From Bacteroidota bacterium (GTDB lineage: Bacteria > Bacteroidota > Bacteroidia > Bacteroidales > FEN-979), in NCBI GenBank assembly GCA_026391355.1, contig JAPLDH010000008.1, positions 112,745 to 176,744 on the forward strand: a DNA stretch of 64,000 nucleotides, in the 5' to 3' direction. The notes under the pieces were generated by a model, which searched no databases, was not told where the DNA came from, and was given only the letters and a program-made list of their open reading frames with translations. The stretch's first letter is position 1, and every line of letters begins with the position of its first letter. The translations under genes were made by a program, and so were the position numbers. Below, piece after piece: positions 46,340 through 55,968 of this stretch.

Positions 46340-47214
46340 AACTTCCTGATAAACCTTGTTATAATTCCAAGATACCCGGCACCGAAAAGGTTCAGGTGAA
46401 CCAGCAACGGGTAAAGGTTATAAATATCCATCCGTTCTTTCCACCCCTTTTCCATCGGAAAGACCTCATTATATGCATTATAAAATTCCGTATCGAAGCC
46501 TCCGAAAAGAGTGCTCATAGCGATATCAATCTCCCTGTGACCGTAATAAACTGCAGGATCAATCAGGCAGGCTTTTCCTTCCTCCGAAACGATGAAATTC
46601 CCACACCAGAGATCACCATGTAAAAGGGAAGGTTTTTCAACCGGGCAAAGAGAAGGCAACTGCCGGTATAGATGCTGAAAATGGGCAATGTCAGAAGAAG
46701 AAAAATAACCCTTGTTGCCGGTAAGGAGCAGTTGCTTTTCCAGTCTCTCCTCTATAAAAAAGGAGGTCCAATCCTGATGGATGGTATTGCATTGCTCAAG
46801 GGAACCCATATAATTGTCATGACCGAGACCAAATGCTTCGCCATAATTCTGGTGAAGATGGGCAAGCGAATGTCCGAAATCAGAAAAGAAATCCTCTGTT
46901 CTTGGTCCTGCCATAATGTATTCAACCAGCAGAAAGGAATAGCGTTCAGTCTTCTGAACAGTTATCACGCCAGGTACCCTGATCCCCCTTGAACTTCTCA
47001 GCAACTCCAGTCCCATCGCCTCTTTTTCAAAAATCCCTGGATAGGCAGAAGACTGATTGTATTTCAGACAGTAGTCGCCTTCATTGGTATTCAGTTGATA
47101 AACGCTATTGATTGATCCACCTGAAAGAGGGTTGTCGTAATGGATTTTCAACTCCTTATGCAGATCTGAGAGGAAAAAGGAAACGAGGTGATCGTTGATC
47201 TCTTGCGGGATCAT
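46336..47214 (-). CDS. Fructosamine kinase family protein
   Basis: 292 residues with an aminoglycoside-phosphotransferase-like kinase fold: ATP-binding Lys in DYCLKYN, the catalytic loop LLHGDLWCGNF, metal Asp in LIDPAVYYGHRE, and the GHDNYMGS motif typical of FN3K. The family phosphorylates Amadori products (fructosamine- or ribulosamine-lysine) so they fall off proteins. Its start overlaps the stop of the upstream membrane-protein gene by 4 bp, making it the third gene of the sigma-factor operon. Confidence 0.88.
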   Translation of the reverse strand: MIPQEINDHLVSFFLSDLHKELKIHYDNPLSGGSINSVYQLNTNEGDYCLKYNQSSAYPGIFEKEAMGLELLRSSRGIRVPGVITVQKTERYSFLLVEYIMAGPRTEDFFSDFGHSLAHLHQNYGEAFGLGHDNYMGSLEQCNTIHQDWTSFFIEERLEKQLLLTGNKGYFSSSDIAHFQHLYRQLPSLCPVEKPSLLHGDLWCGNFIVSEEGKACLIDPAVYYGHREIDIAMSTLFGGFDTEFYNAYNEVFPMEKGWKERMDIYNLYPLLVHLNLFGAGYLGIITRFIRKF

Positions 47215-47648
47215 AAAATCATGGTATGATGTTGAACCCGGGATTTCTTGTTGAGGAGGGTGTCGAGCAGGAACAATAAACCACCTGCCACAACAACCAT
47301 CAGCCCGATCGTCGGGTATTTCGATTGTGCAATCATATCTTTTATTCCTGCGAACATATTGGAAAAATAAGGAAGAATGGTTTTCAGGAAGAATCCTTTT
47401 CCGGGAAGATAATCAGTGAAAGGCAGATCAGAAGTTAACAGGAAAATGATCAACGCAAAAGCACAGAGGATATATGGCCATGAAGATTTAACCAGCATAA
47501 AAAACGGTTTCGTTACCGGTGCAATCTCCGGCGCCGGTTGAATATGCTCCATAACATTCGCCACGAAATCATCAGATGGGCTATCCAACGGACTTTTCCG
47601 GATCAGCTCTTGAAAAAAATCATCGGTTAAAAAATCTTCGTTACTCAT
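47211..47648 (-). CDS. Membrane protein next to ECF sigma factor (possible anti-sigma)
   Basis: The ATG at 47648 (MSNEDFLTDDFF) is preferred; one three residues upstream is possible. 145 residues: an acidic cytoplasmic N-terminus (FFQELIRKSPLDSPSDDFVANVMEHI) and two membrane helices (about 60-78 and 112-130) with a periplasmic loop between. Small two-helix proteins right after an ECF sigma gene often serve as anti-sigma factors, but there is no zinc HxxxCxxC motif, so this is inference from position. Overlaps the fructosamine kinase gene by 4 bp. Confidence 0.65.
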   Translation of the reverse strand: MSNEDFLTDDFFQELIRKSPLDSPSDDFVANVMEHIQPAPEIAPVTKPFFMLVKSSWPYILCAFALIIFLLTSDLPFTDYLPGKGFFLKTILPYFSNMFAGIKDMIAQSKYPTIGLMVVVAGGLLFLLDTLLNKKSRVQHHTMIL

Positions 47649-47672
47649 AGTATGCAAAATTAACTCAATTCA

Positions 47673-48242
47673 TCACATCATCTCATGTTTTTTCATCATT
47701 TCATTCATCTCATCATAAAGTTTTTTCCGGATGCGAAATAGTTTCACTTTTACATTTGAAACAGACAACCCTGTAATCTCGCTGATATCTTCGATGGAAT
47801 TATCTCCTTTGTAGTACAAAGTGACAAGCAGGTTATCACTTTCGTTTAAGGTTGATAACGCCTTTTCAACCAATGCTTTCTGATCAATATCCTCAATCGT
47901 ATGAACGTTTATTGTGATCTCATCCGTTGAATAATTGTCCACGATCGATGTTTCCAGCCCGACGAATTCCATTTTCTTTTTCCTTGTTTTAGAGATAGCT
48001 GTATTGTAAGCAATCCGGTAAAGCCAGGTTGAAAACTTGGACTTCTTTTCAAAGGATCTCAATGATTGGTATGCTTTCAGAAACGTATCCTGTGAAATTT
48101 CTTCCGCATCTTCACGACTGTTCAGTATTTTAAGAACGATAGAAAATACCATGTTTTTATGTTTGGCGACAAGCGTTCCATAAACAGACACATCTCCACT
48201 TAACACTCTTTCAATGTAGTAGCTGTCGTCCTGATATTTCAT
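47673..48242 (-). CDS. ECF-type RNA polymerase sigma factor
   Basis: 189 residues. Region 2 includes LKILNSREDAEEISQDTFLKAYQSLRSFEKKSKFSTWLYRIAYNTAIS with the DAEE..QDTF core and the STWLYRIAYN -10 recognition part. An acidic linker follows, then region 4 (LVTLYYKGDNSIEDISEITGLSVSNVKVKLFRIRKKL) with a helix-turn-helix. It should direct transcription of an envelope or stress regulon. It heads a three-gene unit and is divergent from a T9SS-cargo gene 176 bp away. Confidence 0.93.
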   Translation of the reverse strand: MKYQDDSYYIERVLSGDVSVYGTLVAKHKNMVFSIVLKILNSREDAEEISQDTFLKAYQSLRSFEKKSKFSTWLYRIAYNTAISKTRKKKMEFVGLETSIVDNYSTDEITINVHTIEDIDQKALVEKALSTLNESDNLLVTLYYKGDNSIEDISEITGLSVSNVKVKLFRIRKKLYDEMNEMMKKHEMM

Positions 48243-48418
48243 GTGAATCCTTAGACGTTAGATATTGAGATGGGTTACAAAAGGTCTCAGAATATTCCCC
48301 CTTATTGATGTTTAAAAGTAAATATTTTTTCAATGTTTTCGTATTTAGTCAAATAATAGGCAGAAATTTTTTAAGTTTGTATTTATGAACAGATAGATAT
48401 CTGCAAAGTTATCACAGA

Positions 48419-49828
48419 ATGAAAAAATATACTTCTTCACAGAAAAATAATGTGAAAACCCAATCGCCGGCTTTTCTGTTGTGGCTGTTATTTTCTGGGA
48501 TCGTAGTATCTGCGCAGGTTGAGAATCCGGAGATCACTGTTCATGCCACAGCCACCCCGGGTATTATCTGCCAGGGAAGTCAGACGCAACTCAATGTTGA
48601 GGTATCCGGAGGAGTAGCGCCATTCGTCTATCACTGGAGTTCGAACCCACCGGGATTTTCCTCCGGCATAGCTGATCCGGTTGCTTCACCGATGATTCCG
48701 ACATGGTTTATCGTGGATGTTACCGATGGACTTTTCCAGACAGGGCAAGACAGTGCATTCGTTGATATAGCCGATCCTCCCCCGCCACCGGGCAGTATTA
48801 CCGGGCCCGGGGAAGTTTGCAATTACAGTCATGCCACTTATTCAATATCCCCGGTACCCGGGGCCTGGTCCTATTCATGGTCGGTTCCTGAAGGAGATAC
48901 CATAGAAAATGGCCAGAACACAACCACGATCGACGTATTATGGTATTCAGCAGAGGGTCCGGTTTCTGTTATTGCCGGTAATGACTGCGGCAACAGTGTA
49001 CAGAGTGTACTGGCAGTTCTGTTATTGGATACCGTCACCGATCCCGGACCCATTGTGAGTCCGGATACGGCCTGCAAATTAAGGGAGATCGATTTTTCAA
49101 TCACACCTGTAACCGGAAGTACCAGCTACTTCTGGACAGTTCCTCCCGATGCTTCGATCGTTGAAGGTGAACATGGACCGACAATAGAGGTATTATGGGG
49201 CACCATGAGTGGCCAGGTATCGGTTGTTGCCCACAACATATGTGGTGACAGCCACCATACCAGCGTTAAAACAATCATCACCGATTCTATGCCAGAACCA
49301 CCTGCTGAAATTGCCGGAAAGGACACTGCATGCATGGGAGAATCCGGTTATTCGTATTCTTTTCCTCCCGTGGGGAATGCAAAACATTATATCTGGTCCC
49401 TCCCTGCCGGGGTGAGTTTTGTAGGTAATACCGACACTAATTCCGTAATCCTCCGGTTCAGCAGCAGTGCCGTTTCCGGCAACATCACCGTTTTTGGCCA
49501 GAACGACTGCGGGGATGGTAATCTTACCATAAAACCTGTTTTGGTAAGGGATTGCACCGGCATTGCAGGGAAGAATTCAGGATTCGGCTTTTCGGTATTC
49601 CCCAATCCGGCTTCTGATCGAATTAACATTTCGGGTCATGGGACCGGTTCCCGTTTATCCATCCGGATTTCAGATATCCGGGGAAAACCTGTTTTATCAA
49701 CGGAAAAAGCAGGTATCACCGGCGATTTTCAGATTCAGCAGGATGTCACAGGATGGGCCAGGGGCATCTATTTTGTCAGACTCACCTGTGATCAGTTCAC
49801 CTGTGATAAAAAAATTATCATTCAATAG
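48419..49828 (+). CDS. T9SS-exported PKD-like repeat protein
   Basis: 469 residues: signal peptide (about 20-36, ending VVSAQ), four PKD-like/Ig-like beta domains with repeated patterns (GxxxCxxxxxxYSxxPVxGxxxYxWxVP; CGDSHHT, CGDGNLT) each carrying Cys pairs, and a C-terminal type A sorting domain (FSVFPNPASDRINIS to KKIIIQ). It should be exported through type IX secretion to the surface. Function is probably adhesive or structural. It is divergent from the ECF sigma operon and might be under its control. Confidence 0.85.
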   Translation: MKKYTSSQKNNVKTQSPAFLLWLLFSGIVVSAQVENPEITVHATATPGIICQGSQTQLNVEVSGGVAPFVYHWSSNPPGFSSGIADPVASPMIPTWFIVDVTDGLFQTGQDSAFVDIADPPPPPGSITGPGEVCNYSHATYSISPVPGAWSYSWSVPEGDTIENGQNTTTIDVLWYSAEGPVSVIAGNDCGNSVQSVLAVLLLDTVTDPGPIVSPDTACKLREIDFSITPVTGSTSYFWTVPPDASIVEGEHGPTIEVLWGTMSGQVSVVAHNICGDSHHTSVKTIITDSMPEPPAEIAGKDTACMGESGYSYSFPPVGNAKHYIWSLPAGVSFVGNTDTNSVILRFSSSAVSGNITVFGQNDCGDGNLTIKPVLVRDCTGIAGKNSGFGFSVFPNPASDRINISGHGTGSRLSIRISDIRGKPVLSTEKAGITGDFQIQQDVTGWARGIYFVRLTCDQFTCDKKIIIQ

Positions 49829-49917
49829 GCTGATTTTTCATTTGTTTTGTAACCTCACCTGTTCTGATGCGTCAAAGGTTCAGAAATTGAAAAATTAACC
49901 CTTAAACACATAACAAC

Positions 49918-50256
49918 ATGGAAGCAGGAATTTTAGTTCCGATCTCGTTTTTCGCAATGATTTTCGGTATCATTTATATCTCGTTCAAAAGAAAAGAACG
50001 CAGGTTACTGATTGAAAAAGGTGTTGACGCATCACTTCTCGATTCCAAAACTACTTCTCCCACGGCATTAAAATGGGGAATGGTTTTCATAGGGATCGGC
50101 GTGGGAATTTTACTGGGCAAGATCATCGCCGCCTATTCAACAATGGGGGATGATGCTTCGGTATTTTCAATGATCTGTCTTTTCGGAGGACTGGCTCTGG
50201 TGATCTATTATTTCATGGAACGGAATACGATAAAAAAGCAGGATAATAATCAATAG
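49918..50256 (+). CDS. Small membrane protein (DUF6249-like)
   Basis: 112 residues with three predicted membrane helices (about 5-22, 50-70, 82-100) and a positively charged loop FKRKERRLLIEKGVDASLL. The arrangement ILVPISFFAMIFGIIY–KRKERR–LIEKG is typical of DUF6249 proteins, often found near ECF sigma/anti-sigma loci in Bacteroidota. No function assigned. Starts 89 bp after the PKD-like gene. Confidence 0.7.
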   Translation: MEAGILVPISFFAMIFGIIYISFKRKERRLLIEKGVDASLLDSKTTSPTALKWGMVFIGIGVGILLGKIIAAYSTMGDDASVFSMICLFGGLALVIYYFMERNTIKKQDNNQ

Positions 50257-50287
50257 AATTACCTTTCTTATTTGATATTCACCAAAA

Positions 50288-50414
50288 GGGTCGCTTAAAA
50301 GAAAAAAAATAGATTAACCGCTAAGACGCGGAGACGCAAAGAATTCGAATTCAAAATATTCTTTCTTTGCGTCTTTGCGTCTTTGCGGTGTAAAAATACT
50401 ATTTAGTTAGTCCC
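50288..50414. mobile_element. MITE-like hairpin element, degenerate copy A
   Basis: The ends GGGTCGCTTAAAAG and CTATTTAGTTAGTCCC are degenerate versions of the perfect 15-bp terminal repeats of copy B (63712-63832). Inside, CCGCTAAGACGCGG...GCAAAGAA (50318-50343) and its inverted partner (50363-50388) match at about 23 of 26 positions, with a central GAATTCGAATTC. It lies between the DUF6249-like gene and thpR, where it could also act as a transcriptional barrier for converging genes. Confidence 0.7.
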
Positions 50415-50435
50415 AAGGGGGTGGGTACTAAATTC

Positions 50436-50996
50436 CTAATATTTGAAATTAAAAGTCTTCAAGATAATATACGTAGGCCCCTCTTTTTTCAGGATGCTTT
50501 CGAAAAGATGAAAAGAGACCGGTTTTATCGGGGTTGACCCAATTTCTTTATATTCATCGATGGTTCTTTGAAATAGTTGCTTGTCTGATAGGAATTTTAC
50601 CCTGCCCAGTGTCAGATGGGGAACAAGGTTTTGCCGGTCGGGTTCATACCCGCAACTTTTCAGTTCATTTTGTGTCCTTTTCATGATTTCCACGAGGTCG
50701 ACATAAGGTTGGATCCCCGTCCAGATAACTTTCGGATTGTAGGAACTTCCAAAGATCCCCAATCCCGTCAGGGAAATCTGAAAAGCCCTTGTCTGGTCAG
50801 CTACCATCTGCAGTGCCTGGTTGATCTCAGCGATCTTTTTTTCTTCCGTTTCCCCAAAAAATTTCAGGGTAATATGAATGTTGAGGTCTTCAACCCATTT
50901 AATCTTCTCGTAACGCAATTGAGACTGCAGATGATGGTATTTGTCAAGAAACCCCTTATCGGGAGTGATTTTAATGGCAGCGAACAATCTTTTCAT
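50436..50996 (-). CDS. thpR: RNA 2',3'-cyclic phosphodiesterase (2H/LigT)
   Basis: 186 residues with the two catalytic HxTx motifs: HITLKFFGE (H41, T43) and HLTLGRVK (H127, T129). It belongs to the LigT/ThpR branch that opens 2',3'-cyclic phosphates on RNA ends. Single gene, minus strand, immediately upstream (divergent) of the tRNA-Ala gene. Confidence 0.92.
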   Translation of the reverse strand: MKRLFAAIKITPDKGFLDKYHHLQSQLRYEKIKWVEDLNIHITLKFFGETEEKKIAEINQALQMVADQTRAFQISLTGLGIFGSSYNPKVIWTGIQPYVDLVEIMKRTQNELKSCGYEPDRQNLVPHLTLGRVKFLSDKQLFQRTIDEYKEIGSTPIKPVSFHLFESILKKEGPTYIILKTFNFKY

Positions 50997-51058
50997 GATT
51001 AGCAGGATATATTAATTGCCAAATTTAGATTTTTATTTTTTACTTTTGCAATTCACTT

Positions 51059-51132
51059 GGGGTATTAGCTCAGTTGGCTAGAGCGTTAGACTGGCAGTCT
51101 AGAGGTCAGGGGTTCGACTCCCCTATACTCCA
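51059..51132 (+). tRNA. tRNA-Ala (anticodon GGC)
   Basis: A 74-nt cloverleaf. Acceptor GGGGTAT/ATACTCC contains the G3:U70 wobble pair that identifies alanine. D-stem GCTC/GAGC; anticodon stem TTAGA/TCTAG with loop CTGGCAG (anticodon GGC, positions 34-36); T-stem AGGGG/CCCCT with TTCGACT loop; discriminator A. The 3' CCA is not encoded. Reads GCC/GCU codons. Confidence 0.97.
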
Positions 51133-51461
51133 CAAGGGCAATAAAGAATGAGGGATGAGGATCTATTTGTTAATTCTCCATTCCTCATTCTTCATTTTTC
51201 ATTGTTTCATTTCTCACCGATCTTCTGTACATTTGGTTTTCTTCAATATAAGAGGAGATACCCGCTATCCGGCACGAGCACTCCTCTACCTGGTAGGTCA
51301 CATTTTGATGTTGAATGCATAATCGGAGAAGAATGTCAGCCCCGGCGAACAGATGTTCGCGTAGTTTTGAGCCACACTACACAGGGGCAGAAGCACGCAC
51401 AGGAGGAGTTATCTTTCTCATATATAGAAATTTTCCTTACTAATTATTGCCTATTGCCTTA
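51133..51461. other. Intergenic region with heptamer repeats (329 bp)
   Basis: No supported gene. It contains CCATTCC/TCATTCT-type heptamers at 51176-51200, an inverted fragment GAATGAGGGATGAGG at 51146-51160, and a CTATTGC array (51444-51457) that ends just before the stop of the YCF48 gene. The central part (51230-51420) has no feature I recognise. Confidence 0.5.
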
Positions 51462-53510
51462 TTATTCAATGACCAATTTTTTACTTTCAATCCCCGTTTT
51501 CGTTCTTATTTTCACCACATACATGCCTTTTGCCAGCTTACTGACATCCAGTTCAACAGATTCCTGATCCCTGGATTTGTTGTAGATTACCTGTTCTCCC
51601 GTGATATTGAAGATGGTGATCAGGATTTCTCCGGGGTAATATTTTTTGATTCTAAGGGTGATCTTGTTGCTTGCCGGGTTAGGATAAAGAGAGAAGGATC
51701 CATGGGGCAGTGGCTGTTCTTCAATAAAGCTGGCGCCTCCATTTGTAGTTTTTAAGATGGTTCCATGTGTTCCTGTAGCATAACCTATTTTAGAATCGGT
51801 AAAATAAACCGAAAACAAAGTTTCACCTGTTCCACTTGGTAAGGCAATCCAGGTTGTCCCTCCGTTTATAGTTTTTAAAATAGTTCCATTGACACCAACA
51901 ATATAAGCTAAATTGGCATCGGTAAAGGATATGAAATTCAACTGTTGAGTTGTAGTGCTTGATAAAGAAGTCCAGGTTGTGCCTCCATTGATTGTTTTAA
52001 TTATGGTTCCGTCATCACCCACCGCATAACCGGTATTGACATCGGTAAAGTAAATCGAATGTAGAGTTTTAGTTGTTCCACCCGGTAAAGTAATCCAATT
52101 TATGCCCCCGTCGAGGGTTTTTATGATGGTTCCATAAGCACCCACCACATAACCAGTATCGACACTGGTAAAGTAAACTGAATATAAAGATCTATTTATT
52201 CCACTTAATAAGGCAGTCCATGTTGTACCTCCATTTATGGTTTTTAAGATGATTCCGGAACCACATGCCACATAACCTGTATTGGCTTCAGGAAAACAGA
52301 TTGAATTTAGCCCTTGATAAGTTCCGCTTGATAAAACATTCCAGGTTGTTCCTCCATTGATGGTTTTTAGAATAGTCCCATTGACGCCCACGGTATAAGC
52401 GGTATTGACATCGGTAAAGCAAAGTGAATATAATGAGGTTGTTACTCCACTTGATAAGGCAGTCCATGTTGTGCCTCCATTGACTGTTATTAAGATGGTT
52501 CCAAAATCACCTACCGCAAATGCAGTATTGACATCGGTAAAGTAAATTGAATGAATAGAATTATTATTTCCGCTCCATAAAGCAGTCCAATTTATGCATC
52601 CGTTGAGGGTTAGTAAGATGGTTCCACCTTCACCCACTGCACAACCTGGGTATTCACCACTAAAGGAAATTGAATGTAACCCTTCCGTTGTTCCGCTCGG
52701 AAGGGTGGTCCATGTTGTGCCTCCATTGCAGGTTATTAAAATGGTTCCAGATGTACCGGCAATATAACCTGTATTAGCATCGGTAAAGCAAATTGAAGTT
52801 AACCCTTCATTTGTTCCGACCGGTACGGCAGCCCAGTTTGTACCTGCATTGATGGTTTTTAAAATAGTCCCATTGACACCTACTGTATATGCGGTGTTGG
52901 CATCGGTAAAATACAATGAATATAAATCACTGTTTGTTCCGCTTGATAATGGAACCCAGTTTGCACCTCCATTGAGCGTTTTTAAGATGGTTCCATGAGC
53001 ACCTACAGCATAACCTGTTGTTGTACTTGTAAAGTAAATGGAAGTTAATCCTTCGGTTGTTCCGCTTGATAAAGCAGCCCAGGTCGTGCCTCCGGAGATA
53101 GTTTTTAAAATGGTTCCCGAATTACCCACAATATAGCCTGTATTTGCATCGGGAAAGAAAAGGGAAGTTAACCCTTCCGTTGTTCCGCTCGATAATGTTG
53201 TCCAGGTTGTACCCCAATCGATTGTTTTTAAGATGGTTCCATGCGCACCCACAACATAACCTCCACCATCATTAAAGTAGATTGATTGTAATCCTTCCGT
53301 TGTTCCGCTCGATAATGCAATCCAGGTAGTGCCTCCATCAGAGGACATCAGGATGGTTCCGCTGGCACCCACGGCATAACACATGCCACCGCCAGTAAAA
53401 AAAACTGACTCAAGGTCATTTGTTGTACCGGATGTCTGAAGTGTCCATTGACAAAATACGTTTGAACTATTTAAAAGTAACCAAACGAGAATTAATAGTA
53501 ATTTTTTCAT
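51462..53510 (-). CDS. T9SS-exported YCF48-type repeat protein (14 units)
   Basis: 682 residues: signal peptide (about 1-20, ending VFCQ), then 14 tandem units of about 41 residues with the core GTILKTINGGTTW...SGTTEGLTSIYFTDANTGYAVGANG, and a T9SS type A sorting domain (FSLYPNPASNKITL to KKLVIE). Such repeats resemble the YCF48/BNR propeller seen in photosystem assembly factors, but here they are surface repeats; two seven-bladed propellers would fit 14 units. The units are very alike at DNA level (period about 123 bp), so unit number may vary by recombination. It lies 155 bp downstream of a paralogue. Confidence 0.9.
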   Translation of the reverse strand: MKKLLLILVWLLLNSSNVFCQWTLQTSGTTNDLESVFFTGGGMCYAVGASGTILMSSDGGTTWIALSSGTTEGLQSIYFNDGGGYVVGAHGTILKTIDWGTTWTTLSSGTTEGLTSLFFPDANTGYIVGNSGTILKTISGGTTWAALSSGTTEGLTSIYFTSTTTGYAVGAHGTILKTLNGGANWVPLSSGTNSDLYSLYFTDANTAYTVGVNGTILKTINAGTNWAAVPVGTNEGLTSICFTDANTGYIAGTSGTILITCNGGTTWTTLPSGTTEGLHSISFSGEYPGCAVGEGGTILLTLNGCINWTALWSGNNNSIHSIYFTDVNTAFAVGDFGTILITVNGGTTWTALSSGVTTSLYSLCFTDVNTAYTVGVNGTILKTINGGTTWNVLSSGTYQGLNSICFPEANTGYVACGSGIILKTINGGTTWTALLSGINRSLYSVYFTSVDTGYVVGAYGTIIKTLDGGINWITLPGGTTKTLHSIYFTDVNTGYAVGDDGTIIKTINGGTTWTSLSSTTTQQLNFISFTDANLAYIVGVNGTILKTINGGTTWIALPSGTGETLFSVYFTDSKIGYATGTHGTILKTTNGGASFIEEQPLPHGSFSLYPNPASNKITLRIKKYYPGEILITIFNITGEQVIYNKSRDQESVELDVSKLAKGMYVVKIRTKTGIESKKLVIE

Positions 53511-53665
53511 ATTTTCATAGTTTATCCCAAATATAGGAAAAATAATTGAATATCCATGTTAAAATCAAATTATTATGGATAGTAAGTAATGAGAAATTAA
53601 GAATTATCAATTACAGAATTACTCATTACTCATTATCTCCTTAAAGTAACGTTTTTCAATAACGA

Positions 53666-55744
53666 TCAATGTTCCTTAATAAACCTTCCAAATAAAATAC
53701 TTTCCTTATTCCGGAATTTGACAAAATAGATGCCGGCCGGAAGTAATCCAACAGATACTTCAGCTTGCAGGCCCTGTATTGATTGTTGCATTACCATTTG
53801 GCCTGTGATATTATAAATGATCAACACACCCATCGATATTCCGGGCAACACGATTGTTACCTGCTTTGTAACAGGGTCAGGAAAGATTGTCAGACATTCT
53901 GATTTTTGATGATCATTTATTCCCACTCCGCCACCATTTGTCGTTTTCATTATCATCCCGTTTGTTCCGGTAAGGTACCCGGTATTAGCATCAGAAAAAC
54001 CAATGGAATAAATCATATCTGTTGTTCCTGAGGGATGATCATACCATGTTATTCCACCATCATTTGTAGTAAGGATAACGCCCATAGTCCAGTAATGATA
54101 ACCGGCAGCATATCCTGTGTTTGCATTCGTGAAACAAACAGACATCAGATCTGCATTTGTTCCGGAAGTGAGCTGATTCCAGGTTGCTCCCCCATCCGCT
54201 GTTTTCACAATAGTTCCGTTTTCACCAACAGCAAATCCGTTATTAACATCGATAAAATAACTGGAAAGAAGAGACCGGGTAGCTCCTGCATTTTGAGAAA
54301 TAACCCAGCTATTACCGCCATTCGTGGTTTTCAGGATCAGCCCCCCCTCCCCTACTATAAAACCTATATCATTATCCGGGAAAAAGACTGAAGCTAACCA
54401 ATGATAGTTTGTTCCGGAAGATTGTTGCACCCAATTATTCCCTCCGTCAGAAGTTTTCAGAATGGTTCCATAACTTCCAACGATATATCCGGTATTGGGA
54501 TCGGAGAAACAGATACCATAAAAATCATCTGTCGTCCCTGATAATTCAGGGATCCAGGTCATCCCATAATCAATGGTTTTCAGGATTGTTCCTCTTGCAC
54601 CGACAGCATATCCTGTACCCGGATTTGTAAACCAGATATCGTTTAAAAGGTTGGATGTCCCTGAATTCAGCGTGTTCCAGGTAGAACCCGCATCTGTAGT
54701 TTTCATGATGGTACCATAATCTCCAACCACATACCCTGAATCGGCATCAATAAAATATTCAGAATCAAATGTCAATAAAGCCCCTGATGACAGAAAATTC
54801 CAATTCGTTCCACCGTCTGTAGTTTTTGCAATTACACCGCAATAACCAACCATATAACCGGTATTCCCGTTCGTAAAACAAACAGCGTTAAGTGTCGTTG
54901 TTGTTGCCAGATATTGGTAGTTCCATGTTTGTCCGCCATCGGTGGTTTTCAGAACCAGTCCCGACTGACCGGCAATAAACCCTGTGTCATAGGATGGGAA
55001 ATAAACGGATGAAAAACCCATATTTGTGGGTGAAGTCTCATTGATCCAGTTTGTTCCTCCATCTGTCGTTTTCAGGATTGTTCCATACTCCCCAACAGCA
55101 TAACCTGTATTTACATCAGTAAAAAAAACAGAACTCAAAGCCCATGAATTGTAGGTTTGAGTGATCCAGGTTATACCGCCATTGGCTGTTTTCATTATTA
55201 TCCTGGTATAATTGGAATAACCCCCTACTGCATACCCGAAATCAGCATTTATAAAATAAACCGAGTTAAGAGAACTATAAGGGTCATTACCTGCAGCCTG
55301 ACTTTCCCAGGTCAACCCAGCGTTTGTGGTTTTAATAATAATGCCGCCCTCTCCTACTGCGTATCCGATATCCGGGGTAGGGAAAAAAACAGAGGCCAAT
55401 GCATTTGTTGTTCCTGAATTCAGATAGTTCCAGGTGGTTCCCCCATCCATTGTTTTCAGGATCGTTCCGTTATAAGCGACGGTATATCCGGTATTGGTAT
55501 TGGTGAAAAAGGCATCCGCCAAATTTTGCTGCGTTCCGGAAACTTTCGAAACCCACGTCGATCCGGCATCCATAGTTTTCATGATCGTTCCTCCTGCACC
55601 AAAGATATATCCCGTGTTCTCATTTGTAAAAACGACGGAATACAAACTATTGCCCTGGGGTTTCGGATTAAGCCATTGCCAATTTTGAGCGTTTGTATGA
55701 TAAAGCGACAAAAGAACAATAAAAAAAATAAAAAGCTTTTTCAT
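53666..55744 (-). CDS. T9SS-exported YCF48-type repeat protein, diverged paralogue
   Basis: 692 residues with signal peptide (about 1-19, ending HTNAQ), again about 14 Asp-box/YCF48 units (KTTDGGTNW, KTMDGGTTW, KTSDGGNNW and variants) and a C-terminal sorting domain (LTIFPDPVTKQVTIV to FGRFIKEH, with PDP in place of the usual PNP). The units are more diverged from each other than in the neighbouring gene, suggesting an older array. Same strand as its paralogue; a -7 box candidate TATCTTTG (minus strand) lies at 55819-55826. Confidence 0.88.
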   Translation of the reverse strand: MKKLFIFFIVLLSLYHTNAQNWQWLNPKPQGNSLYSVVFTNENTGYIFGAGGTIMKTMDAGSTWVSKVSGTQQNLADAFFTNTNTGYTVAYNGTILKTMDGGTTWNYLNSGTTNALASVFFPTPDIGYAVGEGGIIIKTTNAGLTWESQAAGNDPYSSLNSVYFINADFGYAVGGYSNYTRIIMKTANGGITWITQTYNSWALSSVFFTDVNTGYAVGEYGTILKTTDGGTNWINETSPTNMGFSSVYFPSYDTGFIAGQSGLVLKTTDGGQTWNYQYLATTTTLNAVCFTNGNTGYMVGYCGVIAKTTDGGTNWNFLSSGALLTFDSEYFIDADSGYVVGDYGTIMKTTDAGSTWNTLNSGTSNLLNDIWFTNPGTGYAVGARGTILKTIDYGMTWIPELSGTTDDFYGICFSDPNTGYIVGSYGTILKTSDGGNNWVQQSSGTNYHWLASVFFPDNDIGFIVGEGGLILKTTNGGNSWVISQNAGATRSLLSSYFIDVNNGFAVGENGTIVKTADGGATWNQLTSGTNADLMSVCFTNANTGYAAGYHYWTMGVILTTNDGGITWYDHPSGTTDMIYSIGFSDANTGYLTGTNGMIMKTTNGGGVGINDHQKSECLTIFPDPVTKQVTIVLPGISMGVLIIYNITGQMVMQQSIQGLQAEVSVGLLPAGIYFVKFRNKESILFGRFIKEH

Positions 55745-55894
55745 ATTGTTTTGAAAATTGTCAGAATTTCGTTACAGATCATTTGCAGCGCTTTAAACTA
55801 CAAATCTCTTATAATATTCAAAGATATTATTTTTTCCCCAAATTACGATGATTTGTAATTATTATGTATCTACATTAAAAAACACACGATATAG

Positions 55895-55924
55895 TTGTAA
55901 AATTAAAAAAATACAATATATTTG
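55895..55924 (+). promoter_or_regulatory. Bacteroidota promoter (TTG-N19-TATATTTG) of the Panacea-domain gene
   Basis: TTG at 55895-55897 and TATATTTG at 55917-55924 are 19 nt apart, close to the ideal consensus in this phylum. The ATG used is at 55969, leaving a leader of about 40 nt. Confidence 0.65.
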
Positions 55925-55968
55925 CAACGAATTTATAGGAAATGTAATATGGTTAATTTTATTCTTTT

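Noticed and set aside
51750..53450. Regularly spaced repeats that at first look like a CRISPR or satellite array
   Set aside because: Period of about 123 bp, continuous coding frame and clear 41-residue protein units show they are YCF48 repeats of a surface protein.
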